A DNA stretch of 64,000 bases from Triticum aestivum. Taxonomy: Eukaryota > Streptophyta > Magnoliopsida > Poales > Poaceae. The stretch is taken from positions 22,672,579 to 22,736,578 of the forward strand of contig NC_057811.1 in the NCBI RefSeq assembly GCF_018294505.1, written 5' to 3'. The position numbers and the translations under genes are program-made. The notes under the pieces are model-generated. The model searched no databases, was not told the origin of the DNA, and worked only from the letters and a program-made list of their open reading frames with translations. Position 1 is the stretch's first letter, and every line of letters begins with the position of its first letter. Below, piece by piece: positions 31,878 to 45,601 of the stretch.

Positions 31878-34800
31878 TGTGACGCCCCCGATTTGACCGT
31901 ACACTAATCATGCACGCAAATGTGTACGATCAAGATCAGGGACTCACGGGAAGATATCACAACACAACTCTAAACATAAATAAGTCATACAAGCATTCAT
32001 AATACAAGCCAGGGGCCTCGAGGGCTCGAATACAAGTGCTCGATCATAGACGAGTCAGCGGAAGCAACAATATCTGAGTACAGACATAAGTTAAACAAGT
32101 TTGCCTTAAGAAGGCTAGCACAAAAGTAGCAACGATCGAAAAGGCAAGGCCTCCTGCCTGGGACCTCCTAACTACTCCTCGAAGCCGAACTCCATGTAGC
32201 ATCATCCTCGGGATCTCTAGCTCCTGGACTCCAGCATCTGGTTGCGACAATCCGGTATAGAAAAGGGGAAAAGAGGGAGAAAAGCAACCGTGAGTACTCA
32301 TCCAAAGTACTCGCAAGCAAGGAGCTACACTACATATGCATGGGTATATGTGTAAAGGGGCCATATCAGTGGACTGAACTGCAGAATGCCAGAATAAAGG
32401 GGGATAGCTAGTCCTGTCGAAGACTACGCTTCTGGCCATCTCCATCTTGCAGCATGTAGAAGAGAGTAGATTGAAGTCCTCCAAGTAGCATCGCATAGCA
32501 TAATCCTACCCGGCGATCCCCTCCTCGTCGCCCTGTTAGAGAGCGATCACCGGGTTGTATCTGGCACTTGGAAGGGTGTATTTTATTCAGTATCCAGTTC
32601 TAGTTGTCATAAGGTCAAGGTACAACTCCGGGTCGTCCTTTTACCGAGGGACACGGCTATTCGAATAGATAAACTTCCCTGCAGGGGTGCACCACATAAC
32701 CCAACACGCTCGATCCCATTTGGCCGGACACACTTTTCTGGGTCATGCCCGGCCTCGTAAGATCAACACGTCGCAGCCCCACCTAGGCTCAACAGAGAGG
32801 TCAGCACGCCGGTCTAAACCTATGCGCGCAGGGGTCTGGGCCCATCGCCCTATGCACACCTGCACGTTGCGTACGCGGCCGGAAGCAGACCTAGCCCTAG
32901 TGGCGTTCCAGTCCAATCCGGCGCGCGCCACTCAGTCGCTGACGTCAAAAGAGCTTCGGCTGATACCACGACGTCGGGATACCCATAACTACTCCCGCGT
33001 AGATGGTTAGTGCGTATAGACCAAATGGCCAGACTCAGATCAAATACCAGATCTCGTTAAGCGTGTTAGTTATCCGCGAACGCCGACCAGGGCCAGGCCC
33101 ACCTCTCTCCTAGGTGGTCTCAACCTGCCCTGTCGCTCCGCCACAAAGTAACAGTCGGGGGCCGTCAGGAACCCAGGCCCACCTCTACCGGGGTGGAGCC
33201 ACCTGTCCTTTCAGCCCCCTCATCAGAATCACTTGCGGGTACTCCTCGAGCCGACCCGACTTTAGTCACCACATGTGTCATGTATATAATGTATATAGTA
33301 TATACCCGTGATCACCTCCCGAAGTGATCACGGCCCAGTAGTATAGCATGGCAGACGGACAAGAGTGTAGGGCCACTGATGGAACACTAGCATCCTATAC
33401 TAAGCAGTAGGATAGCAGGTAAGGGTAACAACTGTAGCAACAATGACAGGCTATGCAACAGAATAGGATTATTCGAAAGCAGTAACATGCTACACTACTC
33501 TAATGCAAGTAGTAGAGAGTAGAGTAGGCGATATCTGGTGATCAAGGGGGGGGCTTGCCTGGTTGCTCAGACAAGAAGGAGGGGTCATCGGTGACGTAGT
33601 CGACCACAGGGGCATCAGCATCGTCACGGGGTCTACCGAAGAGAAGAGGGGGGAGAAACAGTAAATACATAGCAAGCAAGTGCATAACAAGACAACAGGC
33701 AGAGCTAGACGTGTTCTAACGCGGTATGAGGTGATACCGGTGAAGGGGGGGAACATCCGGGAAAGTATTCCCGATGTTTCACGTTTTCGGACAGACGGAC
33801 CGGAGGGGGAAAGTTCCGAGTTCGATAGGTTAGGGAGGTGTGGTGGACGAACGGACAGCGTATCCGGATTCGTCTCGTCGTTCTGAGCAACTTTCATGTA
33901 CAAAGTTTTTTCATCCGAGCTACGGATTATTTTATATTAATTTATAAAGATTTAAGTTATTTCTAGAATTAATAGAAATATTTTAATTAGAAAATTAATT
34001 ACGACGTCAGCGTGAGGTCAGCATGATGTCATCAGTCAACCATCTGTTGACTGGGTCAACACACGCGTGGGTCCCGTTCGTCATAGCCTCAGGTTAGCTA
34101 AACAGTAGTTAGTTTTTATTAATTGAATAATTAGTTTTAATTATTTAATTAAACAGATTATTTAAGTTTAATTAACTAAATTTTATTATTATTATTTTTA
34201 TAACTTTATTTTTAATTCTCTTTTCTTTTTCTTTTTCTTTTTTTTAAAATCATTTTTTTTATCTGGGCTGGGCCCCTAGTCAGTGGCCTAGAGGGCCTTA
34301 GCGGTTACGGGCGCGGGGGATACGAGTGCGGGGCGATGCGAGCGCCCAACCCAGGAGAGGGTACAGCGGCGTAGACGGGCGCCGGCGCCGGGCGACGACG
34401 GGGACCGCGGCGAGGGTGGCCGGAATGGGCGGCGCCGGCGATGCGAAGGCGGGCGGGCACGACGGCCGCCTCGGTCGTGCGCGCACGGGTGAGGGAAGTG
34501 GGGCGCGAGCGGGCTGGAGGGCACACCGGCGCGGCAGCGCAACGGGGGCAGAGGCGGGAGGCGGGGGCCCGACGGGAGCGGCGGCGGTGAGCACGCACAG
34601 GGATGGTGCGCGGGTCAGCGGGGACCGAGCGCGGCCACGGCGTTGGGACGGAGGGGGGAAGACGGACGGGGCCCGACGGGGAGCTCACCCCCGTTGAAGA
34701 GAAGAGGCGGCGAGGCGCGGGGAGGACCGACGAAGGAGAGGCGGGGACGACGCGGTCCGGCGAGGGAGGGGACGGGGCGGACGACGGCGAGCTCCGCATG

Positions 34801-35722
34801 GCGGTGGCCTCGGGGCCGAGTCCCAGTTCCAGATCGACGGCGGCGCGCGGACGGCGACGGCCACGGCTCAGGCGGGAGCCGTGCGAGGGAGAGGAGGGGC
34901 GCAGAGGAGTCCGGCATGGGGAGGAGACGAGGAGGCGCCGGCGGTGACGGGGCGTAGGGACGAGGCGGGGGCCGGCGACGACGAGCGCGTCGGCGCGCCT
35001 GGGTTGGGGGGCAGCGAGGTCCGGCCCCTAGGCGCGGGCGTCCAGATCGAGCGGGGGGGGCGAGAGGTAGTGGGGGGGCGGAGCGGTAGGGGGCGGTGGA
35101 GGACAGCGACGGGCGGGATCGGGCGCGAGGGGGGGTGCCGCGGCGGCGCCGATTCAGTGGGAGGGAGAGGGGGAGTGGATCCAGGGGTTAGGGTTTCGGG
35201 GGTGGGAGGGATAAGGAGGCCCGACTGGGCCTGGTGGGCCGGCCGGTGCGGCGGTCAGCTGGGCCGTTCGGTCCAGCTTGGGGGGGGGTTGTTTTATTTC
35301 TTTTTTTTTGTTGTTTCTTTTCTGTTTTCTTTTATAGTTTCTATTATTTTAGTTTTATAAAATGTCAAGTAGCACCTAAATTAGTATTACTAATTAGGCC
35401 ACTGCAATAATTATTTTGGCACACTAGTTATATTAATATAACTTTATAAAAGGCATTAAATTAATTGTTTTGCCCTAGGCTTTGGTTATTTTAGTGAATT
35501 TAAACATTATAAGAAATGTTGGTTTCTCCACCATTATTACTCATGAATTATTGGGCAACACCCCAACATTTTAGTTTTAATATTTGAAATTATTTTATTG
35601 TTTGCTTGAGTTTGAATTCGAATTCGAACCGGTTTCGAACTAACGCGAGATTAGCAACAGAAATCGAGGTGACGTGGCAACATTAACGTGGATTACTGTA
35701 GCTTGATTACCCGGGCGTCACA
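31878..35722 (-). repeat. LTR2 of element D (central LTR)
   Basis: 3845 bp, nearly identical to LTR3 throughout, including the blocks where LTR1 differs. It is shared by both internal domains: PBS of INT1 on its left, PPT of INT2 on its right. It has no target duplication of its own, so it is not an independent insertion. Confidence 0.93.
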
Positions 35723-38700
35723 ATTCTCCTCCACTACAAGAAATCTCGTCCCGAGATTTAAGAGGGTAGTAAGGGGGGAAGGTTTGGTAACGAATCTAGC
35801 GGGTCTTCTCATCCTGGCTTGCACTTCTGGAAGAGGCTGGTCCAATACACTGATGTCTTCATTTCTCTGCTTCGGTCATCATGATGAAGTCGGCGTCCTT
35901 TCTTCAGGAACTCCATCGTACTTACGAAAGAATAAGGGGTGGGCACTCTGGGAGAACGGGCCTCGACAAGGTTGTCTATCGGGTCGACAGTATCGAGGAA
36001 GGTGGCGAAAGGTAACCCTCGAATCGAAACTTAAGAAAATATCGAGAGCAAAGTAAGGAGGTAACCTGGGAAGTTTCGAGCGGGCAGGCAATCGTTCGAT
36101 GCCTGTTATAGGGCGTGAAAGGGTCAAAGCAACGGGAATAAGTATTGTGTCCGATATCAGACCTGAAGGTGGCTCGTGAATTACATACGAGGCCAGGTGC
36201 GAGGAACAACCTTGGAAACAGGGGGTGTACATAAGAGTCAGGTTTCGATCCTGTGGAACTGTGGGTTATGGGCCCACCATGTGGGTTAAAAGTAGGAAGG
36301 GCGGTGACATCTTGCACGATTATGATAGCAAGGCATGGCAGAGGGTAGCCTGTCAGTTATATGTCAGCAACATCGTCGGTACCAAGGGCGAGGGACGAAG
36401 AGAACCATTTTCCTGCTCGTTGAAACGAGGCGGACCATTAGGCAAAGTTCTCGTCCATCGGTGGTTACCGAAATGTCACCAACAATAATAACAGGGTCTT
36501 ACTGACAGAGTTGTACACCGAGGTGTTTACCTAAGCAGGAGAATATTACTGCTTAGATCATATAGTCACCAGAAAGGTTAAACCAAACAATGGAAAGGAA
36601 AATATGATTATCAGATTAAACAGAAGAATGGAAACGAAAATGTGTTTAAACACATATTTCAAGGTTATATCCTTTCCAAGGACAAGCAGAGCATGATATC
36701 CATGACATGATATAATGTAGAAAACTCTTTAGGTACGGGAGAGAAATTTCATGACATTACCCATACAATGGTGTTTGGATAATTGAGCAGGAAACATTTA
36801 GCATTGGGCTTCAAATGTTCCTGTTGAAAATCGGAGTACCATAGACATGCTTCGAGGTAGCATTGACATGGTCAACAGGGGAAGATCAGACCTTGGAAAC
36901 AAAAAGGATCCATCAGGAACAACTTATAGAATAAGTCTTACAATTTCCTCATGGAAGAATAGCTAACCTTGCTAAAAGGGAAAACTTATAACAATAGGTC
37001 CTCCCGCCAGGTGTGCTGGGTATCATCACCTTACCGGGTCATAAATAGGCCAATGTTATAACTCTTGGAAATATGTTCCAACCATCATATCTGACCGAGA
37101 TTCAGATCTGATTGGTGTCAGGATAACTCAGACTCAGGATGCCTGAGAAGAAAGGTGCAACACAAATTGTCGAAACGACATCGAAGATTCTCGGGAGATG
37201 AACTATGGAAGCGAGTTCCGGACAAGGGTTCATCATTACATCAAGGAGAGGTGAGGAGGTGACTGATTGACTCAGCGACAATCCATTGAGATTTCCAAAA
37301 GATGGATTTCCATCCCTATGTGAACAAGGAGATAACATTAGCTAGATCGAATGACTTAATGATGCATGCTCGAGGAAAACATACACAGTTAAACATTGGT
37401 TGAAATGTGCACCCGAAATATGGGCTAGGTAGCACAATCAATGTCCGAATGATGATTCATTAAGCCATAGGCGTAGAATGAAACTATAGACCAATAACTT
37501 CAAACCAATAGGGTTGCTAGAAGTTTAGAATTTACACATCACAGACCATTGGTCGGTATTCCTTTTAGAAACAACACGGGGACCAAGAAAGAATGGTGAT
37601 GGGGAGAAGTATCACTGTACCAAGATGTCATACGAGGTGGTGAAATTCTTACGACATACTTGACATAAAAGATGGTAATACTCCAAGGTAGAACATATCA
37701 TAAGCTAGATAGCAAGGAAATCAAGGTACAACACAAAACACGAACAAGTTTGTGTTGAATGGAAGGCGATAAAATGGTCGATGATAAAACAAATCATCGA
37801 GGGCAAGGATGGTATTTCTCATCCAGAACTCGATAGATATTTGGAAGAGCTCAGAATGTTGATGATGTTCACGACACATTTGTAGCGAGAATTTATGAAG
37901 AGGTAATCGATCGACGATGACATCAAGTCAAAGGAATGATGAAGCGAAAAGTTATTGGAACCAGGGGTACGACACAAACTCGAAATCAAGCTTGCTGTTC
38001 AAGGCGAAATGATATGACGAGGAAAATCGACGTAAGCTTAGCTCAGCGTCGAAGGTGGTGCTCCGGGAATAAAGACCAGGTAGCACAATTAAAATCGGCA
38101 CGATAATAACAAGCCGAGCAGGCTAGGGATGACGTGATCGAGTACGAACTTGTAAACAAAGGAGATTATTAAGAGTTGTTTAATCATGATGCTGACTCGA
38201 TTCAGTTATCGATGTCCTTGAGTGTTTAATAACTCGGAGCCCGTGAAAATTGGAATCCATGAGAATGTAATACTTGATGGAGAACTCATAAGAAGTTATG
38301 CAGTTCCGTGATAATCTCGAGATGCCAGGGGGTAATACTCGACGACAAACCAAAGTAGAGGTTGGACTGGGGTATTGCTCTTACAGAAGACAAGTGCTTA
38401 AACTTGTACGAGAAATGGTATTTAAAGGAGAACATGGTCGGAACGACGTCCACGGATACCAGATGAACTTATTACAAGGGGACAATCATTTTAAGAGAAG
38501 CTTCCATGATAAGGTATACATCGTGTCCATGGGCATGAACACAAAGTTCAAGGTCGACTCCCACTTCTTCAATGCATAACCTTTCATTCACTTCTCGCGT
38601 TTGATGAAGTTGCAGTGTGGAAAAAATTTATCTGGCAAAATACCAGAAGAGTAGGACTCATGAAAACCTTCGAGTTCACACGTATTATGAAAGGCACAGG

Positions 38701-39898
38701 TTCAACCCATCAAGGCATCTTAGGAACATATACCACAAACTTCGGAGTAAATATTACAAGCTCGAAAGAAGGGCATTGTTCAAAATCAGAAGATACAATT
38801 TACTAAAGGCATTATATACCCCTGGAAAGGCTCACAAGGTTATTCAATAGGAAGGACACTGTCGGATAAAATCCAACAAGGGAATCGATGGTCCACAAGG
38901 GATCTGATGTGAGCATCGGTACTCAACCAGAGGAAGAAGAATGCCAGGAGATCTGATTATAGAAACAACTGACTAACTCAAAGTTCAAATGCAAAAGAAT
39001 TATGATTTCCAACTCAGGGGGGTCAGAAGCAACGCTCTGATCATGGATGGATAAGTTGAATAGGCTTAGGGGTACAATCGATGGCAATTTGATAGGTCGA
39101 GATCCAGCTCACTTTTAAAATGACGTCTGAGCAGGAAGAATGAATTCTAGGATATGATTGAGGCTTGCGAGCATTCGCAACAAATTGAATCAACGGACTC
39201 AAAATGATAATGACAAGAGATGCCAATAAGATTACGAGAATTTTGGGATTAACCATAATGCAAGCAAACAAGAATTTCAAGAGCAATAGGCTCCTGAGGA
39301 TTATCGGAAGATCGAATAGTATTTTGAAGACTATTGTGGAATACTTGAAACAACTGGGGATGACCGGATACTCGGTAAGTGCGAGAATTATCCGTAGGGG
39401 TATTCAGGTGAAAAAGAACAGCAGGGTTGTAAGCTCAAGGGATTCTCGGAACAACAGAGAGAATTTCGGGGTATCTTGTAATAACAAGATCATCTGGGAA
39501 ACATTGTATGAATGGCGAGTATACGTGGTTATCCATAGGAGTTTATCGATGAAAGGGAATTGTAAAAGCGATGAACACAAGTTCTCGGGTTATCAGCAGA
39601 GAGTATCTTCAGGGTCTTCACGTGCAGCAGACGATCATCAGTAATAAGGGGCTCTCCGGGTGAAAGTGATAACGAGATCCTAATGTTAGATTTAGTAAAA
39701 TTCACTTAACCCGAATAGAAGAGAGATCAGAGTCCCAGAGTATAGACAAGGAGTAAAAGATCCTAATACCACCCAATGGCGACGTGGGCCCGTAAGCCAC
39801 ACAGCCATGTTAGTAAAAAGTTTTCACTGACTAGACTCGACTTCGGCCAAGGAGTTGGAAAGGGGGATTCCTACAGGCAGTTGGCTCTGATACCAACT
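35723..39898 (-). repeat. INT2 of element D, duplicate of INT1
   Basis: 4176 bp, same boundaries and features as INT1: PPT 35723-35735 and PBS 39883-39895 on minus. Differences are scattered single bases and small indels, for example near 35990, 36220 and 36490, and a slightly denser group at about 39010-39430. No coding sequence. Confidence 0.9.
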
Positions 39899-42800
39899 TG
39901 TGACGCCCCCGATTTGACCGTACACTAATCATGCACGCAAATGTGTACGATCAAGATCAGGGACTCACGGGAAGATATCACAACACAACTCTAAAACATA
40001 AATAAGTCATACAAGCATTATAATACAAGCCAGGGGCCTCGAGGGCTCGAATACAAGTGCTCGATCATAGACGAGTCAGCGGAAGCAACAATATCTGAGT
40101 ACAGACATAAGTTAAACAAGTTTGCCTTAAGAAGGCTAGCACAAAAGTAGCAACGATCGAAAAGGCAAGGCCTCCTGCCTGGGACCTCCTAACTACTCCT
40201 CGAAGCCGAACTCCATGTAGCATCATCCTCGGGATCTCTAGCTCCTGGACTCCAGCATCTGGTTGCGACAATCCGGTATAGAAAAGGGGAAAAGAGGGAG
40301 AAAAGCAACCGTGAGTACTCATCCAAAGTACTCGCAAGCAAGGAGCTACACTACATATGCATGGGTATATGTGTAAAGGGCCATATCAGTGGACTGAACT
40401 GCAGAATGCCAGAATAAAGGGGGATAGCTAGTCCTGTCGAAGACTACGCTTCTGGCCATCTCCATCTTGCAGCATGTAGAAGAGAGTAGATTGAAGTCCT
40501 CCAAGTAGCATCGCATAGCATAATCCTACCCGGCGATCCCCTCCTCGTCGCCCTGTTAGAGAGCGATCACCGGGTTGTATCTGGCACTTGGAAGGGTGTA
40601 TTTTATTCAGTATCCAGTTCTAGTTGTCATAAGGTCAAGGTACAACTCCGGGTCGTCCTTTTACCGAGGGACACGGCTATTCGAATAGATAAACTTCCCT
40701 GCAGGGGTGCACCACATAACCCAACACGCTCGATCCCATTTGGCCGGACACACTTTTCTGGGTCATGCCCGGCCTCGTAAGATCAACACGTCGCAGCCCC
40801 ACCTAGGCTCAACAGAGAGGTCAGCACGCCGGTCTAAACCTATGCGCGCAGGGGTCTGGGCCCATCGCCCTATGCACACCTGCACGTTGCGTACGCGGCC
40901 GGAAGCAGACCTAGCCTAGTGGCGTTCCAGTCCAATCCGGCGCGCGCCACTCAGTCGCTGACGTCAAAAGAGCTTCGGCTGATACCACGACGTCGGGATA
41001 CCCATAACTACTCCCACGTAGATGGTTAGTGCGTATAGACCAAATGGCCAGACTCAGATCAAATACCAGAACTCGTTAAGCGTGTTAGTTATCCGCGAAC
41101 GCCGACCAGGGCCAGGCCCACCTCTCTCCTAGGTGGTCTCAACCTGCCCTGTCGCTCCGCCACAAAGTAACAGTCGGGGGCCGTCAGGAACCCAGGCCCA
41201 CCTCTACCGGGGTGGAGCCACCTGTCCTTTCAGCCCCCTCATCAGAATCACTTGCGGGTACTCCTCGAGCCGACCCGACTTTAGTCACCACATGTGTCAT
41301 GAATATAATGTATATAGGATATACCCGTGATCACCTCCCGAAGTGATCACGGCCCAGTAATATAGCATGGCAGACGGACAAGAGTGTAGGGCCACTGATG
41401 GAACACTAGCATCCTATACTAAGCAGTAGGATAGCAGGTAAGGGTAACAACTGTAGCAACAATGACAGGCTATGCAACAGAATAGGATTATTCGAAAGCA
41501 GTAACATGCTACACTACTCTAATGCAAGTAGTAGAGAGTAGAGTAGGCGATATCTGGTGATCAAGGGGGGGGCTTGCCTGGTTGCTCAGACAAGAAGGAG
41601 GGGTCATCGGTGACGTAGTCGACCACAGGGGCATCAGCATCGTCACGGGGTCTACCGAAGAGAAGAGGGGGGAGAAACAGTAAATACATAGCAAGCAAGT
41701 GCATAACAAGACAACAGGCAGAGCTAGACGTGTTCTAACGCGGTATGAGGTGATACCGGTGAAGGGGGGGAACATCCGGGAAAGTATTCCCGATGTTTCA
41801 CGTTTTCGGACAGACGGACCAGAGGGGGAAAGTTGCGAGTTCGATAGGTTAGGGAGGTGTGGTGGACGAACGGACTGCGTATCCGGATTCGTCTCGTCGT
41901 TCTGAACAACTTTCATGTACAAAGTTTTTTCATCCGAGCTACGGATTATTTTATATTAATTTATAAAGATTTAAGTTATTTCTAGAATTAATAGAAATAT
42001 TTTAATTAGAAAATTAATTACGACGTCAGCGTGAGGTCAGCATGATGTCATCAGTCAACCATCTGTTGATTGGGTCAACACACGCGTGGGTCCCGTTCGT
42101 CATAGCCTCAGGTTAGCTAAACAGTAGTTAGTTTTTATTAATTGAATAATTAGTTTTAATTATTTAATTAAACAGATTATTTAAGTTTAATTAACTAAAT
42201 TTTATTATTATTATTTTTATAACTTTATTTTTAATTCTCTTTTCTTTTTCTTTTTCTTTTTTTTAAAATCATTTTTTTTATCTGGGCTGGGCCCCTAGTC
42301 AGTGGCCTAGAGGGCCTTAGCGGTTACGGGCGCGGGGGATACGAGTGCGGGGCGATGCGAGCGCCCGACCCAGGAGAGGGTACAGCGGCGTAGACGGGCG
42401 CCGGCGCCGGGCGACGACGGGGACCGCGGCGAGGGTGGCCGGAATGGGCGGCGCCGGCGATGCGAAGGCGGGCGGGCACGACGGCCGCCTCGGTCGTGCG
42501 CGCACGGGTGAGGGAAGTGGGGCGCGAGCGGGCTGGAGGGCACACCGGCGCGGCAGCGCAACGGGGGCAGAGGCGGGAGGCGGGGGCCCGACGGGAGCGG
42601 CGGCGGTGAGCACGCACAGGGATGGTGCGCGGGTCAGCGGGGACCGAGCGCGGCCACGGCGTTGGGACGGAGGGGGGAAGACGGACGGGGCCCGACGGGG
42701 AGCTCACCCCCGTTGAAGAGAAGAGGCGGCGAGGCGCGGGGAGGACCGACGAAGGAGAGGCGGGGACGACGCGGTCCGGCGAGGGAGGGGACGGGGCGGA

Positions 42801-43740
42801 CGACGGCGAGCTCCGCATGGCGGTGGCCTCGGGGCCGAGTCCCAGTTCCAGATCGACGGCGGCGCGCGGACGGCGACGGCCACGGCTCAGGCGGGAGCCG
42901 TGCGAGGGAGAGGAGGGGCGCAGAGGAGTCCGGCATGGGGAGGAGACGAGGAGGCGCCGGCGGTGACGGGGCGTAGGGACGAGGCGGGGGCCGGCGACGA
43001 CGAGCGCGTCGGCGCGCCTGGGTTGGGGGGCAGCGAGGTCCGGCCCCTAGGCGCGGGCGTCCAGATCGAGCGGGGGGGCGAGAGGTAGTGGGGGGGCGGA
43101 GCGGTAGGGGGCGGTGGAGGACAGCGACGGGCGGGATCGGGCGCGAGGGGGGGTGCCGCGGCGGCGCCGATTCAGTGGGAGGGAGAGGGGGAGTGGATCC
43201 AGGGGTTAGGGTTTCGGGGGTGGGAGGGATAAGGAGGCCCGACTGGGCCTGGTGGGCCGGCCGGTGCGGCGGTCAGCTGGGCCGTTCGGTCCAGCTTGGG
43301 GGGGGGGGTTGTTTTATTTCTTTTTTTGTTGTTTCTTTTCTGTTTTCTTTTATAGTTTCTATTATTTTAGTTTTATAAAATGTCAAGTAGCACCTAAATT
43401 AGTATTACTAATTAGGCCACTGCAATAATTATTTTGGCACACTAGTTATATTAATATAACTTTATAAAAGGCATTAAATTAATTGTTTTGCCCTAGGCTT
43501 TGGTTATTTTAGTGAATTTAAACATTATAAGAAATGTTGGTTTCTCCACCATTATTACTCATGAATTATTGGGCAACACCCCAACATTTTAGTTTTAATA
43601 TTTGAAATTATTTTATTGTTTGCTTGAGTTTGAATTCGAATTCGAACCGGTTTCGAACTAACGCGAGATTAGCAACAGAAATCGAGGTGACGTGGCAACA
43701 TTAACGTGGATTACTGTAGCTTGATTACCCGGGCGTCACA
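39899..43740 (-). repeat. LTR3 of element D (5' LTR)
   Basis: 3842 bp; as the right-hand LTR of a minus-strand element this is the promoter-bearing 5' LTR. It is followed by the target duplication ggtat (43741-43745) and the rest of Copia C's LTR. The conserved stem is at 41325-41334 / 41343-41352. Confidence 0.93.
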
Positions 43741-43745
43741 GGTAT

Positions 43746-44951
43746 CTCTGGGCCCACTCGGTAATGCACGTCACTATAAGCCTTGCAAGCATTGTGAATA
43801 ATGAGTTAGTTGCGGGATGATGTGTTACGGAACGAGTAAAGAGACTTGCCGGTAACGAGATTGAACTAGGTATCGAGATACCGACGATCAAATCTCGGGC
43901 AAGTAACATACCGCTGACAAAGGGAACAACGTATGTTGTTATGCGGTCTGACCGATAAAGATCTTCGTAGAATATGTGGGAGCCAATATGGGCATCCAGA
44001 TCCCGCTATTGGTTATTGACCGGAGACGTGTCTCGGTCATGTCTACATAGTTCTCGAACCCGTAGGGTCCGCACGCTTAACGTTACGATGACAGTTTTAT
44101 TGAGTTTTGATGTACCGAAGGAGTTCGGAGTCCCGGATGAGATCGGGGACATGACGAGGAGTCTCGAAATGGTCGAGACGTAAAAATCGATATATTGGAC
44201 GACTATATTCGGACTTCAGAAAGGTTCCGAGTGATTCGGGTATGTTTCGGAGTATCGGAGAGTTACGGGAATTCGTATTGGGCCTTAATGGACCATACGG
44301 GAAAGGAGAGAAAGGCCTCAAAAGGTGGCCGCACCCCTCCCCATGGTCTGGTCCGAATTGGACTAGGGAAGGGGGGCGCACCCTTCCTTCTTTCTCCTTC
44401 CCCCTTCCCTTCTCCTACTCCCACAAGGAAAGGAGGAGTCCTACTCCCGGTGGGAGTAGGACTCCCCCCTATGGCGCGCCTCTCCCCTTGGCCGGTTGCC
44501 TCCCCCTTGCTCCTTTATATACGGGGGCAGGGGGGCACCCCAGAGACACAACAATTGATCCTTGAGATCTCTTAGCCGTGTGCGGTGCCCCCCTCCACCA
44601 TATTACACCTCGATAATACCGTTGCGGAGCTTAGGCGAAGCCCTGCGTCGGTGGAACATCATCATCGTCACCACGCCGTCGTGCTGACGAAACTCTCCCT
44701 CAACACTCGGCTGGATCGGAGTTCGAGGGACGTCATCGAGCTCAACGTGTGTAGAACTCGGAGGTGCCGTACGTTCGGTACTTGATCGGTCGGATCGTGA
44801 AGACGTACGACTACATCAACCGCGTTGTGATAACGCTTCCGCTGTCGGTCTACGAGGGTACGTGGACAACACTCTCCCCTCTCGTTGCTATGCATCACCA
44901 TGATCTTGCGTGTGTGTAGGAATTTTTTTGAAATTACTACGTTTGCCAACA
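43746..44951 (+). repeat. 3' LTR of Copia C, right portion
   Basis: Matches 17131-18335 closely, including the TATA segment (tttatatac near 44515). It ends CCAACA and is followed by aatat (44952-44956), C's target duplication. Confidence 0.93.
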
Positions 44952-45601
44952 AATATATGACTGATCATAAACTCGAAGTTCATCAGATCCCAACAAACAC
45001 ACCGCAAAAGGACTTACATCATATGGATATCCATGAGACCATTGTATTGAGAATCAAAAGAGAGAGAGGAAGCCATCTAGCTACTAACTATGGACCCGTA
45101 GGTCTACAAAGAACTACTCACGCATCATCGGAGAGGCACCAATGGAAGAGGTGAACCCCTCCATGACGGTGTCTAGATTGGATCTGGTGGTTCTGGACTC
45201 TACGACGGCTGGATGAATATTTTTTGACTCCCCTAGGGTTCTGTTATTTTTGGGGTATTTATAGAGGAAAGAGTTGGTCCGGGGGGCACCCGAGGTGGCC
45301 ACAACCCACCAGGGCGCGCCCTGGTGAGTTGTCCCCTACTCGGGACTCCCCCAGGTGCAACCAGGGCCCATCTTCTTCCTTCTGGCCCATAAAAAATCTC
45401 ATAAAGTTTCAAGACATTTGGACTCCGTTTGATATTGATTTCCTTCTATGTAAAAAACATGGAAAAACAGCAACTGGCACTTGGCACTATGTCAATAGGT
45501 TAGTACCCAAAAAATGATATAAAATGATTATAAAACATTCAAGATTGATAATAAAACAGCATGGAACAATCAAAAATTATAGATACGTTGGAGACGTATC
45601 A
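44952..45601 (-). repeat. 3' LTR of element A, right portion
   Basis: Begins with the aatat duplication and matches 50104-50783. The plus-strand end GAGACGTATCA is the minus-strand LTR start TGATACGTCTC. A minus-strand TATAAATA-type box is recognisable near 45255-45262. Confidence 0.92.

Larger units (their letters stand above)
23947..43740 (-). mobile_element. Element D: LARD-like retrotransposon with three LTRs and two internal domains
   Basis: Structure in plus coordinates: LTR1 23947-27702, INT1 27703-31877, LTR2 31878-35722, INT2 35723-39898, LTR3 39899-43740. LTRs are bounded by TGTGACGCCC and GGGCGTCACA. A perfect TSD ggtat flanks the whole 19.8-kb unit (23942-23946 and 43741-43745). 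Each INT has a minus-strand PBS TGGTATCAGAGCC at its right end (31862-31874; 39883-39895) and a minus-strand PPT AGTGGAGGAGAAT at its left end (27703-27715; 35723-35735), fixing the orientation. No gag, protease, RT or integrase is recognisable in about 4.2 kb of internal DNA, so it is a large non-autonomous derivative. I cannot name the family. Confidence 0.93.
16629..44951 (+). mobile_element. Angela-like Copia C, inserted in A's 3' LTR, interrupted by D
   Basis: LTRs begin TGAAGGAAATATGCCCTAG and end CCAACA. 5' LTR 16629-18335 (1707 bp); 3' LTR 23443-23946 plus 43746-44951 (1710 bp in total). Perfect TSD aatat at 16624-16628 and 44952-44956; the empty site is in A's other LTR at 50104-50108. 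Degenerate PBS at 18337 and PPT gtgcaagtgggaaac just before 23443. Coding capacity is destroyed (19641-23275). Confidence 0.93.

Noticed and set aside
27703..43740. Possible satellite or CRISPR-like array because of large direct repeats
   Set aside because: The unit is an LTR plus internal domain with PBS and PPT, two copies only; it is a retroelement duplication.
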